DNA from: Paenibacillus phyllosphaerae
GTDB taxonomy: Bacteria; Bacillota; Bacilli; Paenibacillales; Paenibacillaceae
Direction of reading: 5' to 3'
DNA: 39,281 bases
Assembly: GCF_014192105.1 (NCBI RefSeq)
Contig: NZ_JACHXK010000036.1
Location: 1 to 39,281 of the forward strand
Shown: in pieces, positions 8,304-16,943 of the stretch
Layout: the number at the start of each line of letters is the position of its first letter
Position numbering within the stretch: the first letter of the stretch is position 1
Notes under the pieces: generated by a model
What the model was told of the DNA's origin: nothing
The model's input: only the letters and a program-made list of their open reading frames with translations
The model's database searches: none
Program-made: the position numbers and the translations under genes

Positions 8304-8376
8304 ACCATATATAGATGGATGCAGCTGCGGTCTGCAGCAAGCAAGCCGAAGCTGTCACTTTGAGGAGGAGAAATCG

Positions 8377-9003
8377 ATGAGCCATATGGATGTAAACGAG
8401 CAAAAAGCGTTGTTTGAACTGACTGAAGAGGTTAAGGCGCACCGTCAGCCGGAGCACCCGGTCAATTCCCTATTCGTTAACCGCTGGTCCCCGCGTTCTT
8501 TTGCGAGCACGCCGGTTGCCGAGGATACGCTAGAGACGATACTAGAAGCGGCACGTTGGGCGCCTTCCGCGTTGAATCTGCAGCCTTGGCGCTTCATTGT
8601 GGCGAAAGATCAGCAACAGCTGGACTTGTTCAAAGAATTCATCCTGCCGGGTAACCGCGGATGGACGGATCACGCCCCTGTCTTGCTGCTGATCGCTTCC
8701 CATCCGCTCCGCGATAGCGGCGAGCCGAACGGCGCTCATGCCTTCGATGCTGGCGCGGCCTGGATGTCGCTCGCGCTGCAAGCAAGAGCGCTCGGTCTCG
8801 TAACGCACGCAGCAGGCGGCTTTGACCGCACGAAAGCGAGAGAAGTGCTCGAAATTCCAGCTGAGCTAGAGCTTCATGCGGTCATCGCCCTTGGCTATCA
8901 AGGCGGACTGGATACGCTAGACGAAAAGTTCCATGCGCGCGAGCTGCCAAGCGGCAGACGCCCAATCGCGGAAAGCGTGATAGAAGCGAAAGCGAAAGCT
9001 TAA
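8377..9003 (+). CDS. Nitroreductase family protein (FMN-dependent oxidoreductase)
   Basis: 208 residues with the nitroreductase fold. FMN-contact motifs RWSPRSF (~36-42) and ARWAPSALNLQPWRF (~59-73), a middle HAFDAGAAWMSLALQARALG helix that forms the dimer interface, and a C-terminal ALGYQGG are all visible. Such enzymes reduce nitro compounds, quinones or similar acceptors with NAD(P)H. A longer in-frame ATG at 8290 overlaps the gene upstream. ATG 8377 is preferred because GAGGAGGAG lies just before it. It closes the fumC run and is followed by a strong terminator. Confidence 0.92.
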   Translation: MSHMDVNEQKALFELTEEVKAHRQPEHPVNSLFVNRWSPRSFASTPVAEDTLETILEAARWAPSALNLQPWRFIVAKDQQQLDLFKEFILPGNRGWTDHAPVLLLIASHPLRDSGEPNGAHAFDAGAAWMSLALQARALGLVTHAAGGFDRTKAREVLEIPAELELHAVIALGYQGGLDTLDEKFHARELPSGRRPIAESVIEAKAKA

Positions 9004-9021
9004 GTTATAGTTAAAACAAGC

Positions 9022-9065
9022 AAAAAGTGTCCATGCGTAGAACACGCATGGACACTTTTCTATTT
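9022..9065 (+). terminator. Strong intrinsic terminator after the nitroreductase gene
   Basis: A perfect 16-bp stem (AAAAGTGTCCATGCGT and its complement, loop AGAAC) followed by T-rich sequence. The structured element begins six bases later. Confidence 0.93.
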
Positions 9066-9070
9066 TAAAC

Positions 9071-9357
9071 GTCAGCGTGTCCACAAAGTGGACGTCAAGC
9101 GAGGGTCAGCTCTTGTGACGATCATATGTGCGAGCCCATCAAGTTTCCACCCTAAGGCACAAAAGCCGCGAACGAAGCTCGAAATCAGAGCTTTGTCCAA
9201 GCGGAGTGCGGCATGCCGAATCTGCATGCTAGCTAATCCGCGGGGACAAAAGCGGGCCAACGCCGAAAGAACACATCGAAGACGGCCGCGTTACGAGTCA
9301 CGCCGATTATCGGAGTCAAGAGGGTGATGACCCTCTTGTTCCCCTCCAATGGAGGGG
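9071..9357 (+). repeat. Dispersed structured element, copy 1 (candidate non-coding RNA or mobile element)
   Basis: No gene fits the gap 9004-9471. Its core is a 287-bp segment repeated at 38919-39189. Shared blocks include the first 42 bases (41 identical), a CGAACGAAGCTCGAA block, GGGGACAAAAGCGGGCC, and a 21-base block around ATCGAAGACGGCCG. Hairpins are GTCCAC-AAA-GTGGAC (9079-9093), AAGCTC/GAGCTT, TTTGTCC (9192-9198) with GGACAAA (9244-9250), a GCATGC/GCATGC arm inside it, CAAGAGGGT (9317-9325) with ACCCTCTTG (9330-9338), and CCCCTCC-AAT-GGAGGGG (9341-9357). Compensated differences between copies support selection on folding. The family is uncertain; I see resemblance to HEARO-type RNAs from memory only. 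Confidence 0.75.
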
Positions 9358-9387
9358 GAAGGGGCGAGGTGAAAACAGGGGGTTCAG

Positions 9388-9474
9388 TAGGGCGCAGCCC
9401 TACCAAACTCAGCGGGTTGCAAGGGCAGCAGCCCTAGTCTCTCCCCACAGCGAGTCGCAAGGGCAGCAGCCCTA
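9388..9474. repeat. Tail repeats of copy 1: short direct repeats with hairpins
   Basis: Two 26-bp direct repeats at 9411-9436 and 9449-9474 differ at two bases. Each ends in the hairpin AGGGC-AGCA-GCCCT. A related hairpin TAGGGC-GCA-GCCCTA lies at 9388-9402. They are absent after copy 2. The second unit supplies the stop codon of the minus-strand SgrR gene. Confidence 0.7.
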
Positions 9475-11268
9475 CACAAACCACAGGTCCCTAAACCTAA
9501 CCCAGCTGAGCGATTCCAGCGCAATGCCGCGCACATTCGGATGGAATGCTGTTTTGAGATGCTTCCTGTACAGGAATAACAGACTACTGCGGGATTTCAA
9601 CTGGTCTTCGATAGCCTGGAAACTCGCCGTACGCAGCGCGGGATCGGGTTCGGCCAGGATGGCGGTGAGCGAGGTTTCCAACCAGTGCTGCATGTCTGGC
9701 GACAAATGCTGCTGCAAGCTTTTGTACAGATCGATCAGCCGCAGTTCCCGATGCTCGTCGAGCATGATGGCGAAGAGCAGCAGATCGGCGCTCATGCGCG
9801 CCTCGCCCTTGAATTGCTCGGCAGGAATGAGCTTCGTCGTTATTCGAATGCCGACGCTCGCGCATAGCTGCTGAATGAAGCGGGCATCCGTTTCATACTG
9901 CGGGATCGTCGCCAGAATGAGCGCTTCACCTCGGTAACCGGCCGCCTCGAGCTCGCGCTCGATAGCTTCCGGTTCGATGTCGATGGGCGAAGGTGCAGGC
10001 GAATTCGGCCCGCTTGCCATCATTTCCGGCCAGAAGCTGTCCCCCATCTCGATGACGTCGCCGGATAATAGTTCGAGCAGCCGCAACCGGTTAATCGCCG
10101 CGTTCAGCGCTGCGCGAATCCGCTCGTTACGCATCACGCCTTCCTTCAACTCGTTCACCGTTATGAACTTGCAGGTCATACCGGATTGACGTACCTGCTG
10201 CCACCGCTCGGCGCTGCTGCTGATCCGGACATTGTGCATCACTTGGAATGTCGGGAGATGCGCCTCCCGCGCCGCAGCGGAATTCTCCGGCATCGCCCAC
10301 ACCTCAACCCGGTCGAGAAAGCCTCGCCCTTGAAAATACGCCGGGAAGACCTCCAGCTGCCAGACACCATGCTCATTGCCCGCAAGACGGAACGGGCCTG
10401 TCCCGACCGGATTGCGCCCGAACGCCTCGCCAACCGTCTCGCATAGCTCCTGCGGCACGATCGCCGCACGGTTCGTCGACAAGAAGGCGAGGAACGCTTC
10501 GTTACGCGCAGCCAGCCGGATTCGAATCGTGTAATCGTCGACCACCTGCATATCCGCAATACCTGCATAAGCCCAACTATATAAACCTTTGGGCGCGAGA
10601 CGTCTCAACCGTTCCAGCGAGTAGCGGACATCTTCGGCCACCATCTGATGGCCATGATGGAAGAGGACGCCCTTGCGCAAATAAAAGGTCCATGCCGTAC
10701 GCGATGCATCCACGTCCCACGCATGCGCCAGATGAGGTTCGACGCTCCTGCCTTTGGCATCCATCCGAACGAGACTGTCGAACAACTGGCTGACCAGATG
10801 CGACTCGCCGGTAAAATGGATTCGTGCCGGATCGAGCGTATGGATCGTCTGCGGCAGCGGAAACCGCAGGATATCCGAACGCGTCGCCCCTTGGACTTCC
10901 GTACGGAACCCGAACTGGCTAGATAGCCAATCATGGAACTGTTCCTTGGCCGCGTCGCCGTCCTCAAGCGTATGGAGCAGTTCCAACGCGGCATGCAGCT
11001 CCTGCTTATCCACAAGTTCCTGAGCTTCGGCTAACAGCATCTGCTCTTTCTTCACTTGGAAGCGCAGGGTAGAACGGTTGCCGCGGCCGCGTTTGGCCTC
11101 CCAAGCCAGCCAGCCTTCTTCCTGCATTCGCTTCAGCAGCAGCACCATATTCCGGTGCGTGCAATCGAGCACCTCAGCGAGCTCGCCGACCGTGGCCTCG
11201 AATGGCGCATCATCCGAAATATGCGGATAAGAGTTGCGTAAGGCCAAGTAGTGCCGTCTTATTTTCAC
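9472..11268 (-). CDS. SgrR family regulator: winged-helix domain fused to a solute-binding domain
   Basis: 598 residues with no signal peptide, so a cytoplasmic sensor. The N-terminal ~110 residues are a SgrR_N-type DNA-binding domain (around ATVGELAEVLDCTHRNMVLLL, then GRGNRSTLRF). From about residue 135 the protein matches the family 5 extracellular solute-binding fold (IHTLDPARIHF, SQLFDSLVRMD, WTFYLRKGVLFHHG, PVGTGPFRL). In enteric SgrR this arrangement senses sugar-phosphate stress; Paenibacillus paralogues usually control adjacent transporters. Here the divergent gene is a DUF4173 membrane protein. The stop codon falls inside a repeat unit, so the last residues may be altered. The start is inferred from homology length. 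Confidence 0.85.
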   Translation of the reverse strand: MKIRRHYLALRNSYPHISDDAPFEATVGELAEVLDCTHRNMVLLLKRMQEEGWLAWEAKRGRGNRSTLRFQVKKEQMLLAEAQELVDKQELHAALELLHTLEDGDAAKEQFHDWLSSQFGFRTEVQGATRSDILRFPLPQTIHTLDPARIHFTGESHLVSQLFDSLVRMDAKGRSVEPHLAHAWDVDASRTAWTFYLRKGVLFHHGHQMVAEDVRYSLERLRRLAPKGLYSWAYAGIADMQVVDDYTIRIRLAARNEAFLAFLSTNRAAIVPQELCETVGEAFGRNPVGTGPFRLAGNEHGVWQLEVFPAYFQGRGFLDRVEVWAMPENSAAAREAHLPTFQVMHNVRISSSAERWQQVRQSGMTCKFITVNELKEGVMRNERIRAALNAAINRLRLLELLSGDVIEMGDSFWPEMMASGPNSPAPSPIDIEPEAIERELEAAGYRGEALILATIPQYETDARFIQQLCASVGIRITTKLIPAEQFKGEARMSADLLLFAIMLDEHRELRLIDLYKSLQQHLSPDMQHWLETSLTAILAEPDPALRTASFQAIEDQLKSRSSLLFLYRKHLKTAFHPNVRGIALESLSWVRFRDLWFV

Positions 11269-11400
11269 GAGCCAAGCACTCCTTCGCTAAAATAGGAAAT
11301 TCATCGGAATGAAGTTACACTTTTTGTTCTTGTTTTCTAGGCTACAATAAAAGGGAGGATTGCACAAGGTTCTCGACTTGAGGAAGAGGAGTGACAAGGA

Positions 11401-12909
11401 ATGAGAGATCCGGCACCTTGGCAAAAGCGCTATCATCGCTTGCTGCTGCTTGCCCTGACGTTCGGGCTGTTCAGCCAGTATATGTTCGTCGGGCATGATG
11501 CGGGGATATCGGTACTACTAGTTGTCGGAGGGTTCTACGGCTTGTTGTTCTATGGGGTCAAAGGCAGAATCGGCGGTCTCGATCAATGGCGCGGCCAGAC
11601 GCGTTCCGGCTGGCTGTTATTCGTGCCGATCAGTTTGCTGGCCATAAGTTATGCCGTGTTCGCCGGGGAACTGTTCCGTGCGCTCAACGCGGTGATATTG
11701 CCGCTCATGCTGCTCTCGCAAGCGGTCCTGCTGACAAGAAGCAGCAAGCAGCCTTGGTATCGTCCGGGTTTCTATGAGGATGTCATCCATCTCGGCTTCA
11801 TCAAGCCGCTTACGTATATGACGGTTCCTTTCAGTTTGGTCAGCGAGTGGATTGCAGCGAAGGAGGGAGAGTCCTCCGGCAGAGGAAGCCTGCGAAAAAT
11901 ATCGCTTGGCCTCGTAATCGCTTCACCGGTCCTGGTTGTCGTCATTTCCCTGCTCGCTTCGGCCGACAGCATCTTTCAATCGATGCTGCAATCGATTCCC
12001 GATCTGGCAGGCGGGCTTCATGCCGGCGAGTTCGTGGTAAGGCTGCTGGCCGCGTTACTAATCGCCACGTACGCCTTCTGTTACATATGGGGGTTGCTGT
12101 TTCGGGAGCCAGCGGCAGGGTCTGCCTTCCCTTCCACTGTTGCGGGGTCTCCAACAACTTCAGGACGTCCAAGCCTGCGGCTTGATCCGATAACGGCCGC
12201 GACCTTATTCATCAGCGTGAACGTCGTCTATCTACTGTTCGCGGCCGTTCAGTTTACCTACCTGTTCGGAGCGGCGGACGGTTTGCTGCCTGACGGCGAA
12301 GCGTATGCGGCTTATGCGCGCAAAGGGTTCATCGAGCTCGTGCTGGTAGCCGTAATTAACCTGGCGCTTCTGTTGATCGGCCTTCATGGCGTACGTCGAG
12401 AGGGAAAGACCGTTCAGCTGGTAATAAAGACGACGTTAGCGCTCATCGTGGGCTGTACGGTCGTCATGCTGGTGTCGGCGTATAGCCGCCTGGCACTGTA
12501 CGAAGAAGCTTATGGGTACACGTTGACCCGCCTGCTCGTACACGGGTTTATGCTATTCCTGGCAGTGCTGCTCGTGATCGCGATCGTCCGGGTATGGTGG
12601 AGCCGATTCTCGCTGGCCAAGGCCTATATATGCGCCGCGGTTATCGCTTACGTCCTGATGAATTACGCGAACTTGGATGCACGGATAGCGGCCAATAACG
12701 CGGAGCGTTATGAGGCAACAGGCATCATCGATCTGGACTATCTGGCCACGAGGTCGGCAGATGCGACGCCTGCGTTGGCGGACCTGGCTGCGCGCTATCC
12801 CGAGCTTGAACAAGCGCGTGCCATCTTGGCAGATATGCGTCAGGAAGCGAGTCGAGATCGCGCATGGCAATCGTGGAATTGGTCCAAATGGAGAGCGGCG
12901 GAGAGCTGA
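11401..12909 (+). CDS. DUF4173 (DUF4153-like) multi-spanning membrane protein
   Basis: 502 residues with about 12 hydrophobic helices. The block AYARKGFIELVLVAVINLALL (about residues 300-320) is the signature of DUF4173/DUF4153 proteins, followed by a soluble C-terminal tail (NLDARIAANNAERY onward, ~420-502). The ATG start is supported by GAGGAG 9 bases upstream. A lone gene, divergent from the SgrR regulator and ended by a strong terminator. In related firmicutes this family often accompanies sensor kinases or transport regulators, but no biochemical role is established. Control by SgrR is possible but unproven. Confidence 0.82.
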   Translation: MRDPAPWQKRYHRLLLLALTFGLFSQYMFVGHDAGISVLLVVGGFYGLLFYGVKGRIGGLDQWRGQTRSGWLLFVPISLLAISYAVFAGELFRALNAVILPLMLLSQAVLLTRSSKQPWYRPGFYEDVIHLGFIKPLTYMTVPFSLVSEWIAAKEGESSGRGSLRKISLGLVIASPVLVVVISLLASADSIFQSMLQSIPDLAGGLHAGEFVVRLLAALLIATYAFCYIWGLLFREPAAGSAFPSTVAGSPTTSGRPSLRLDPITAATLFISVNVVYLLFAAVQFTYLFGAADGLLPDGEAYAAYARKGFIELVLVAVINLALLLIGLHGVRREGKTVQLVIKTTLALIVGCTVVMLVSAYSRLALYEEAYGYTLTRLLVHGFMLFLAVLLVIAIVRVWWSRFSLAKAYICAAVIAYVLMNYANLDARIAANNAERYEATGIIDLDYLATRSADATPALADLAARYPELEQARAILADMRQEASRDRAWQSWNWSKWRAAES

Positions 12910-12971
12910 CATCACAGGTTGTTGGCATCGATCCGTACGGATCACACAGCAGTCACGGTCACCACGCATGC

Positions 12972-13007
12972 AAAAGCCGGCAGCTCATCGCGAGTTGCCG
13001 GCTTTTT
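12972..13007 (+). terminator. Intrinsic terminator after the DUF4173 gene
   Basis: AAAAGCCGGCA pairs with TGCCGGCTTTT, with a smaller GCTC/GAG extension inside and a T run after. Confidence 0.9.
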
Positions 13008-13051
13008 GGCCGTGCCGGAACTCCGCATCCCGAGCTGCGCCGACCGCTAAA

Positions 13052-13067
13052 GTGACAAAACCGTCAC
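13052..13067 (+). promoter_or_regulatory. Candidate BceR-type operator before bceAB
   Basis: A perfect inverted repeat GTGAC-AAAACC-GTCAC lies about 45 bp upstream of a -10-like TATAGT (13111-13116) whose -35 is weak. An activator site there fits how BceR-like regulators switch on their transporter promoters. The repeat is seen; the binding protein is inferred from the module. Confidence 0.45.
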
Positions 13068-13143
13068 CTCTCTTCCTATTACTTCGATGGTTAGAAAGCG
13101 GAAACCCGTCTATAGTAGGTAACATGAAGAGGAGGTCGCAAGG

Positions 13144-13893
13144 ATGCAAACGGTAATCCGCACGAAAAATTTGTCCAAAAACTATGGCAAAACGGCTGTG
13201 TTAAAAAATATCGACCTGATGATCGAACGCGGCGAATTCACGGCCATTATGGGACCGTCGGGCTCAGGCAAGTCGACGCTTATGAACGTCTTGTCCACGA
13301 TCGATACGCTGTCCGGCGGCGACGTGTGGCTCGGCGAGCAATCGCTGCTCGCGCTCGGGAAGAAGGAGCTGCGCCAGTTCCGGCAGGCGAACATGGGGTT
13401 TATTTTTCAAGACTATAACCTGCTCGATACGCTCACGGTGAAGGAGAACATTCTGCTGCCGCTCTCGCTGCGCAAGATGAAGACGGCGGATATGGAACAG
13501 CGGCTGGCGCCGATCGTCGACGCGCTGCATATCGGCGATATTCTGGCCAAATATCCGAGCGAGATCTCCGGCGGGCAAAAGCAGCGGACCGCCTCGGCAC
13601 GGGCGATCATTACGAATCCGACGATCGTCTTCGCCGATGAGCCGACTGGGGCGCTCGATTCCCGTTCGGCCACGCAGCTGCTCGAGCAGCTGGTCCTGTT
13701 GAACGAGACGTTCCGCACGACGATTCTGATGGTGACGCACGATATTTATGCCGCGAGCTACTGCAGGCGGGTTATTTTTCTCCGGGACGGCGCGGTGGTC
13801 AGCGAACTCTATGCCGGCGATCAGAGCCAGAAGGCGTTCTACGACCGGATTCTGGATACGCAGAGCCTGCTCGGAGGAGGCAAAGCGCGATGA
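13144..13893 (+). CDS. bceA: BceA-type ABC transporter ATP-binding protein
   Basis: 249 residues of the MacB/LolD-like ABC ATPase class that serves antimicrobial-peptide transporters. Walker A GPSGSGKST is at 37-45; Q-loop GFIFQDYNLLDTLTVKEN, signature SGGQKQR and Walker B IVFADEPTGALD follow in order. AGGAGG lies upstream of the ATG. The permease gene overlaps its last four bases (ATGA). With the permease and the convergent two-component genes it forms a Bce module, which in B. subtilis frees cell-wall targets from bacitracin or lantibiotics. The symbol is given by family and module; the drug specificity here is unknown. Confidence 0.92.
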   Translation: MQTVIRTKNLSKNYGKTAVLKNIDLMIERGEFTAIMGPSGSGKSTLMNVLSTIDTLSGGDVWLGEQSLLALGKKELRQFRQANMGFIFQDYNLLDTLTVKENILLPLSLRKMKTADMEQRLAPIVDALHIGDILAKYPSEISGGQKQRTASARAIITNPTIVFADEPTGALDSRSATQLLEQLVLLNETFRTTILMVTHDIYAASYCRRVIFLRDGAVVSELYAGDQSQKAFYDRILDTQSLLGGGKAR

Positions 13894-15863
13894 GCCTGCT
13901 GGACCTGACGCTCCGGAATGTGCAGCGCAACTTCCGTCTGTACACGATCTATCTGCTGTCGATGATCCTGGGGGCAATCATCCATTTTACGTTCTCGTCG
14001 CTCATGTTCAACGAAGACATCTTGCAAGCGTTGGAGAACCGCGACAACTTCAAGCTCGGCGTGGCGGTAGCTTCGGTCGTCATCTTCCTGTTCATCATCT
14101 TCTTCATTCTGTATGCCAACTCGTTCTTCATGCGGCAGCGCAAAAAAGAATTCGGCATGTATCTGCTCTTCGGCATGAGCGAACGGCAAATTACGCGGAT
14201 GGTCTTCTATGAGACGCTGATTATCGGCGCGATCTCGGTCGTCGCGGGCACGCTGCTCGGCGGGCTGCTATCGAAGCTGTTCGGCATGCTGCTCATGAAG
14301 CTGATGCAGTATGACCAAGTGATTTCCCTTTCGTTCCCATTAGAAGCGATCGGGACTACGGTTGCCGTCTTCCTGCTGCTGGCTGTCATCATTAGCGCTC
14401 AAAGCTATATCGTCGTTCATCGGGTGAGGCTCATCGAGCTGTTCCGGGCGAAGGAAAAGATGGAGAAGCCGATCGGGTCGAGCACGCTGCTCGCCATGGC
14501 CGCGATCATCCTCCTCGGGGCGGCGTTCGCCGTCATCGCGGCAGGGACGAACTCGTTCCTATGGGAGGATTACACGCTCATCAGCATGCTGATCGTCACG
14601 GTCGGCATCATCGGCGGAACGTTCCTGTTCTTCCGGCAGTTCGTCGGCTGGCTGCTCGCGTTCATCAGCCGCAGGCGGCGTTACCATGAAGGCAGCACGA
14701 TGCTCTGGTCGTCGGCGCTGCGCTTCCAGGTGCGGAGCAACACGCTGAACTTGACGTTCATCTCGCAGTTCAGCGCTTTGATCGTCCTGCTGACCTGCTT
14801 CGTGACGATCAATTACAAGGTGCAGTTCGAAGGCGTGGGCCGCAATCTGCCGAACGATATCGCCTATGAGGTGACGGATGCGCAGTCGAATGAAGCTGCA
14901 GCCGCAGCGATCGAAGCCTCGGAGCATAAGCCGATCTGGCATCGTACGTTAGAAACCGTCGTCGCGATGCCGACAGCCGGTATGGAGCAGGCGTTCGAGA
15001 GTCCGGCCGACTATTATTCTCCCTACGTGCTCCTGGTACCGGAGAGAACCTATCATGAATTCCTGGATCTAAGAGATAAAGACGACCAGCGGGTAGAACT
15101 GGCAGACGATGAAGCCGTCTCGCTGTCCCAGGGCGTCGATATCGGGGTGAAGTACGCGTCAGGGCAGGAGCCGCTGTTGGAGCTTACGACGAACAGCCAG
15201 CCTTCGAGCTTCCGATTGAAGGAGCTGAAGGATTACGCGCTGCTCGGGTGGATCACGATTCCGGGTCAATCGATGCAGTACAAGCCGGCGGTGGTCGTCA
15301 TCTCGGATGCGGCGTACGACGCGATCTATCCGCAAGGAGAGAAACGGCAATTCGAGATTTATCAGGTGGAAGATGCCAAGAATGCTGAGGCGTTATCGGC
15401 AGAGGTGTACGATATTGTGGCGGGGCAGCCGGATACGTATTACTCGTCTTATGCCGACGTTTATTCGGTGCAGATCGAAGGGTCCGCGCTGATGCTGTTC
15501 GCCAGTGCCTTCCTGGCGCTCATCGCGATCTTTGCCCTGGCGAGCGTCATCTACTTCAAGCAGCTGAAGGAGGCGACGGAGGCGCAGCAGCAGTATGCCA
15601 TTCTTCGCAAAATCGGGGTAGGCGACCGCCAGATGAAAGGTGTCATCCGCAAGCAGCTCTTGTTCGTGTTCTCGCCGCCGCTCGTCCTCGGCATGGCCTA
15701 CAGCTGGTTCATCATCAAATACGCCATTCTGGACTCGATCCAAGGCTTCCCGGGACTAACGAGCATCGTCTGGGGCATTATGGGCGCATTCTTCCTCATC
15801 TACGCGTTGTTCTATCTGTCCTCGGCCAAACTGTATTACCAGATCGTGACCTCGCACACGTAA
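13890..15863 (+). CDS. bceB: BceB-type ABC transporter permease with large extracellular domain
   Basis: 657 residues, ten predicted membrane helices. The long hydrophilic stretch between helices 7 and 8 (about residues 310-528) is the hallmark extracellular domain of BceB/PsdB permeases and recognises the peptide antibiotic complex. FtsX-like segments occur at both ends (RQRKKEFGMYLLFGMSERQI near 80-100; QQYAILRKIGVGDRQMKGVI near 570). It overlaps bceA by four bases, implying translational coupling. In the known system the permease also forms a sensory complex with the BceS kinase. A two-sided terminator separates it from bceS. Confidence 0.93.
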   Translation: MSLLDLTLRNVQRNFRLYTIYLLSMILGAIIHFTFSSLMFNEDILQALENRDNFKLGVAVASVVIFLFIIFFILYANSFFMRQRKKEFGMYLLFGMSERQITRMVFYETLIIGAISVVAGTLLGGLLSKLFGMLLMKLMQYDQVISLSFPLEAIGTTVAVFLLLAVIISAQSYIVVHRVRLIELFRAKEKMEKPIGSSTLLAMAAIILLGAAFAVIAAGTNSFLWEDYTLISMLIVTVGIIGGTFLFFRQFVGWLLAFISRRRRYHEGSTMLWSSALRFQVRSNTLNLTFISQFSALIVLLTCFVTINYKVQFEGVGRNLPNDIAYEVTDAQSNEAAAAAIEASEHKPIWHRTLETVVAMPTAGMEQAFESPADYYSPYVLLVPERTYHEFLDLRDKDDQRVELADDEAVSLSQGVDIGVKYASGQEPLLELTTNSQPSSFRLKELKDYALLGWITIPGQSMQYKPAVVVISDAAYDAIYPQGEKRQFEIYQVEDAKNAEALSAEVYDIVAGQPDTYYSSYADVYSVQIEGSALMLFASAFLALIAIFALASVIYFKQLKEATEAQQQYAILRKIGVGDRQMKGVIRKQLLFVFSPPLVLGMAYSWFIIKYAILDSIQGFPGLTSIVWGIMGAFFLIYALFYLSSAKLYYQIVTSHT

Positions 15864-15881
15864 TAAGATAGAGCGGATGCC

Positions 15882-15933
15882 GAACAAGCCGCCGATGCCG
15901 GACCCATCAAGGGTTAGCGTCGGCGGCTTGTTC
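15882..15933. terminator. Shared terminator between convergent bceB and bceS
   Basis: A 17-bp stem, GAACAAGCCGCCGATGC with GCGTCGGCGGCTTGTTC (one wobble), in the 81-bp gap between convergent genes. The T run is weak on either side. Confidence 0.7.
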
Positions 15934-15944
15934 TTACGTATCCG

Positions 15945-16943
15945 TCAGTCCCGCGCTGTCTCCAGCAACAATCCCCGGTGCGGATCATGATGCTTCGGAA
16001 AATGGACGATGAGTTCCGTATAGCGGCTAGGCTCCGACGTTGCGGTCAGGTAATGACCAAGCTTCCGGGACAGCTCCTGCGCGAGGAATAGCCCCATGCC
16101 GGTCGATTTCATGACCGCCCGGCCGTTAATGCCCGAGAAGCCGCGGTTGAAGATGCGCGGCAGATCCTCCGGCTTGATGCCGATGCCGCTATCCCGGATC
16201 AAGAGCAGCTTCTCCTTGGTGGTCACCTGCGTCCGGATCGTGATTTCGCCGCCGGGAGCGGTATATTTGAGACTGTTGGTCAGCACTTGATTCACGATAA
16301 ACTGCAGCCATTTCGTATCCGTCTGGACGATCAAAGGCTCCAGCTCTAACTGCACCCGGATCCGTCTCGATATGAACGTCTTCGCGTGCTGCTTCACAAG
16401 CGACTTCATCAGAACGGACAGATCGCAATTCATCAGCTCGTAATCCTGATTGAAGGTATCGAGCTTGGCATAATAGAGCGCTTGGTCAACATAGTGCTCG
16501 ATACGAGTCAGTTCCTCCTCGAGACTCGCCGCATCCATCTCGGTCTGCTGCATGAGCCGCAGCACGGAGATCGGCGTCTTGATCTCATGGAACCAGGAGA
16601 CGATGAAGTCATAATGTTCGCGCTGCTGTTCCTGGACATGGTTCAGCGCCCGGATATGCGCTTTCTCTTGTTCGTCCATCGCTTGCAAGTAAGAGGCTGC
16701 TTCCATCGACAAAGGGGCCGCATCCTCCATGGCGCTGTGCCGGATGGCATGGAGCGTACGATAATAGCGGTAGATGTAGAAGCCAACCGTGACGAGCAGG
16801 ACAAGCATGAGCGCATACAGAACGTTGCTCCACAGCGGGCTGCTCTCGGGTGCCGTGGCGAATACGAGGATGATCAGCACGAAACTGATCGCTTGCAAAA
16901 GCAGGGCAGGCCGCTCATAGGCCAGGAATCGCCAAAATCTCAT
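15945..16943 (-). CDS. bceS: BceS-type intramembrane-sensing histidine kinase
   Basis: 332 residues. Two close membrane helices (about 13-30 and 41-60) with only a ~10-residue outside loop are typical of intramembrane-sensing kinases that cannot detect a ligand alone. The phosphorylated His119 lies in SWFHEIKTPIS; the ATPase domain shows the N box (IVNQVLTNSLKYT), DSGIGIK and GMGLFLAQEL. It overlaps the response regulator gene by four bases. In the known system the BceAB transporter reports drug flux to this kinase. The convergent position to bceAB supports the assignment. Confidence 0.92.
   Translation of the reverse strand: MRFWRFLAYERPALLLQAISFVLIILVFATAPESSPLWSNVLYALMLVLLVTVGFYIYRYYRTLHAIRHSAMEDAAPLSMEAASYLQAMDEQEKAHIRALNHVQEQQREHYDFIVSWFHEIKTPISVLRLMQQTEMDAASLEEELTRIEHYVDQALYYAKLDTFNQDYELMNCDLSVLMKSLVKQHAKTFISRRIRVQLELEPLIVQTDTKWLQFIVNQVLTNSLKYTAPGGEITIRTQVTTKEKLLLIRDSGIGIKPEDLPRIFNRGFSGINGRAVMKSTGMGLFLAQELSRKLGHYLTATSEPSRYTELIVHFPKHHDPHRGLLLETARD

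Noticed and set aside
9088..9327. 79-codon frame inside the structured element (and a similar 67-codon frame at 38936-39139)
   Set aside because: The two translations agree only where the DNA blocks agree and drift by frame elsewhere; base changes preserve stems rather than codons.
9071..9357. Group IIC intron
   Set aside because: Position after a terminator fits, but I see no GTGCG-type start, domain V-like catalytic hairpin or reverse transcriptase, and the unit is too short.
9411..9474. CRISPR array
   Set aside because: Only two related 26-bp units, each a strong hairpin, and no cas genes; it fits element tail repeats.
13264..13977. Long antisense frame over bceA
   Set aside because: Overlaps Walker and signature motifs of the real gene on the other strand; composition is typical of a GC-driven shadow frame.
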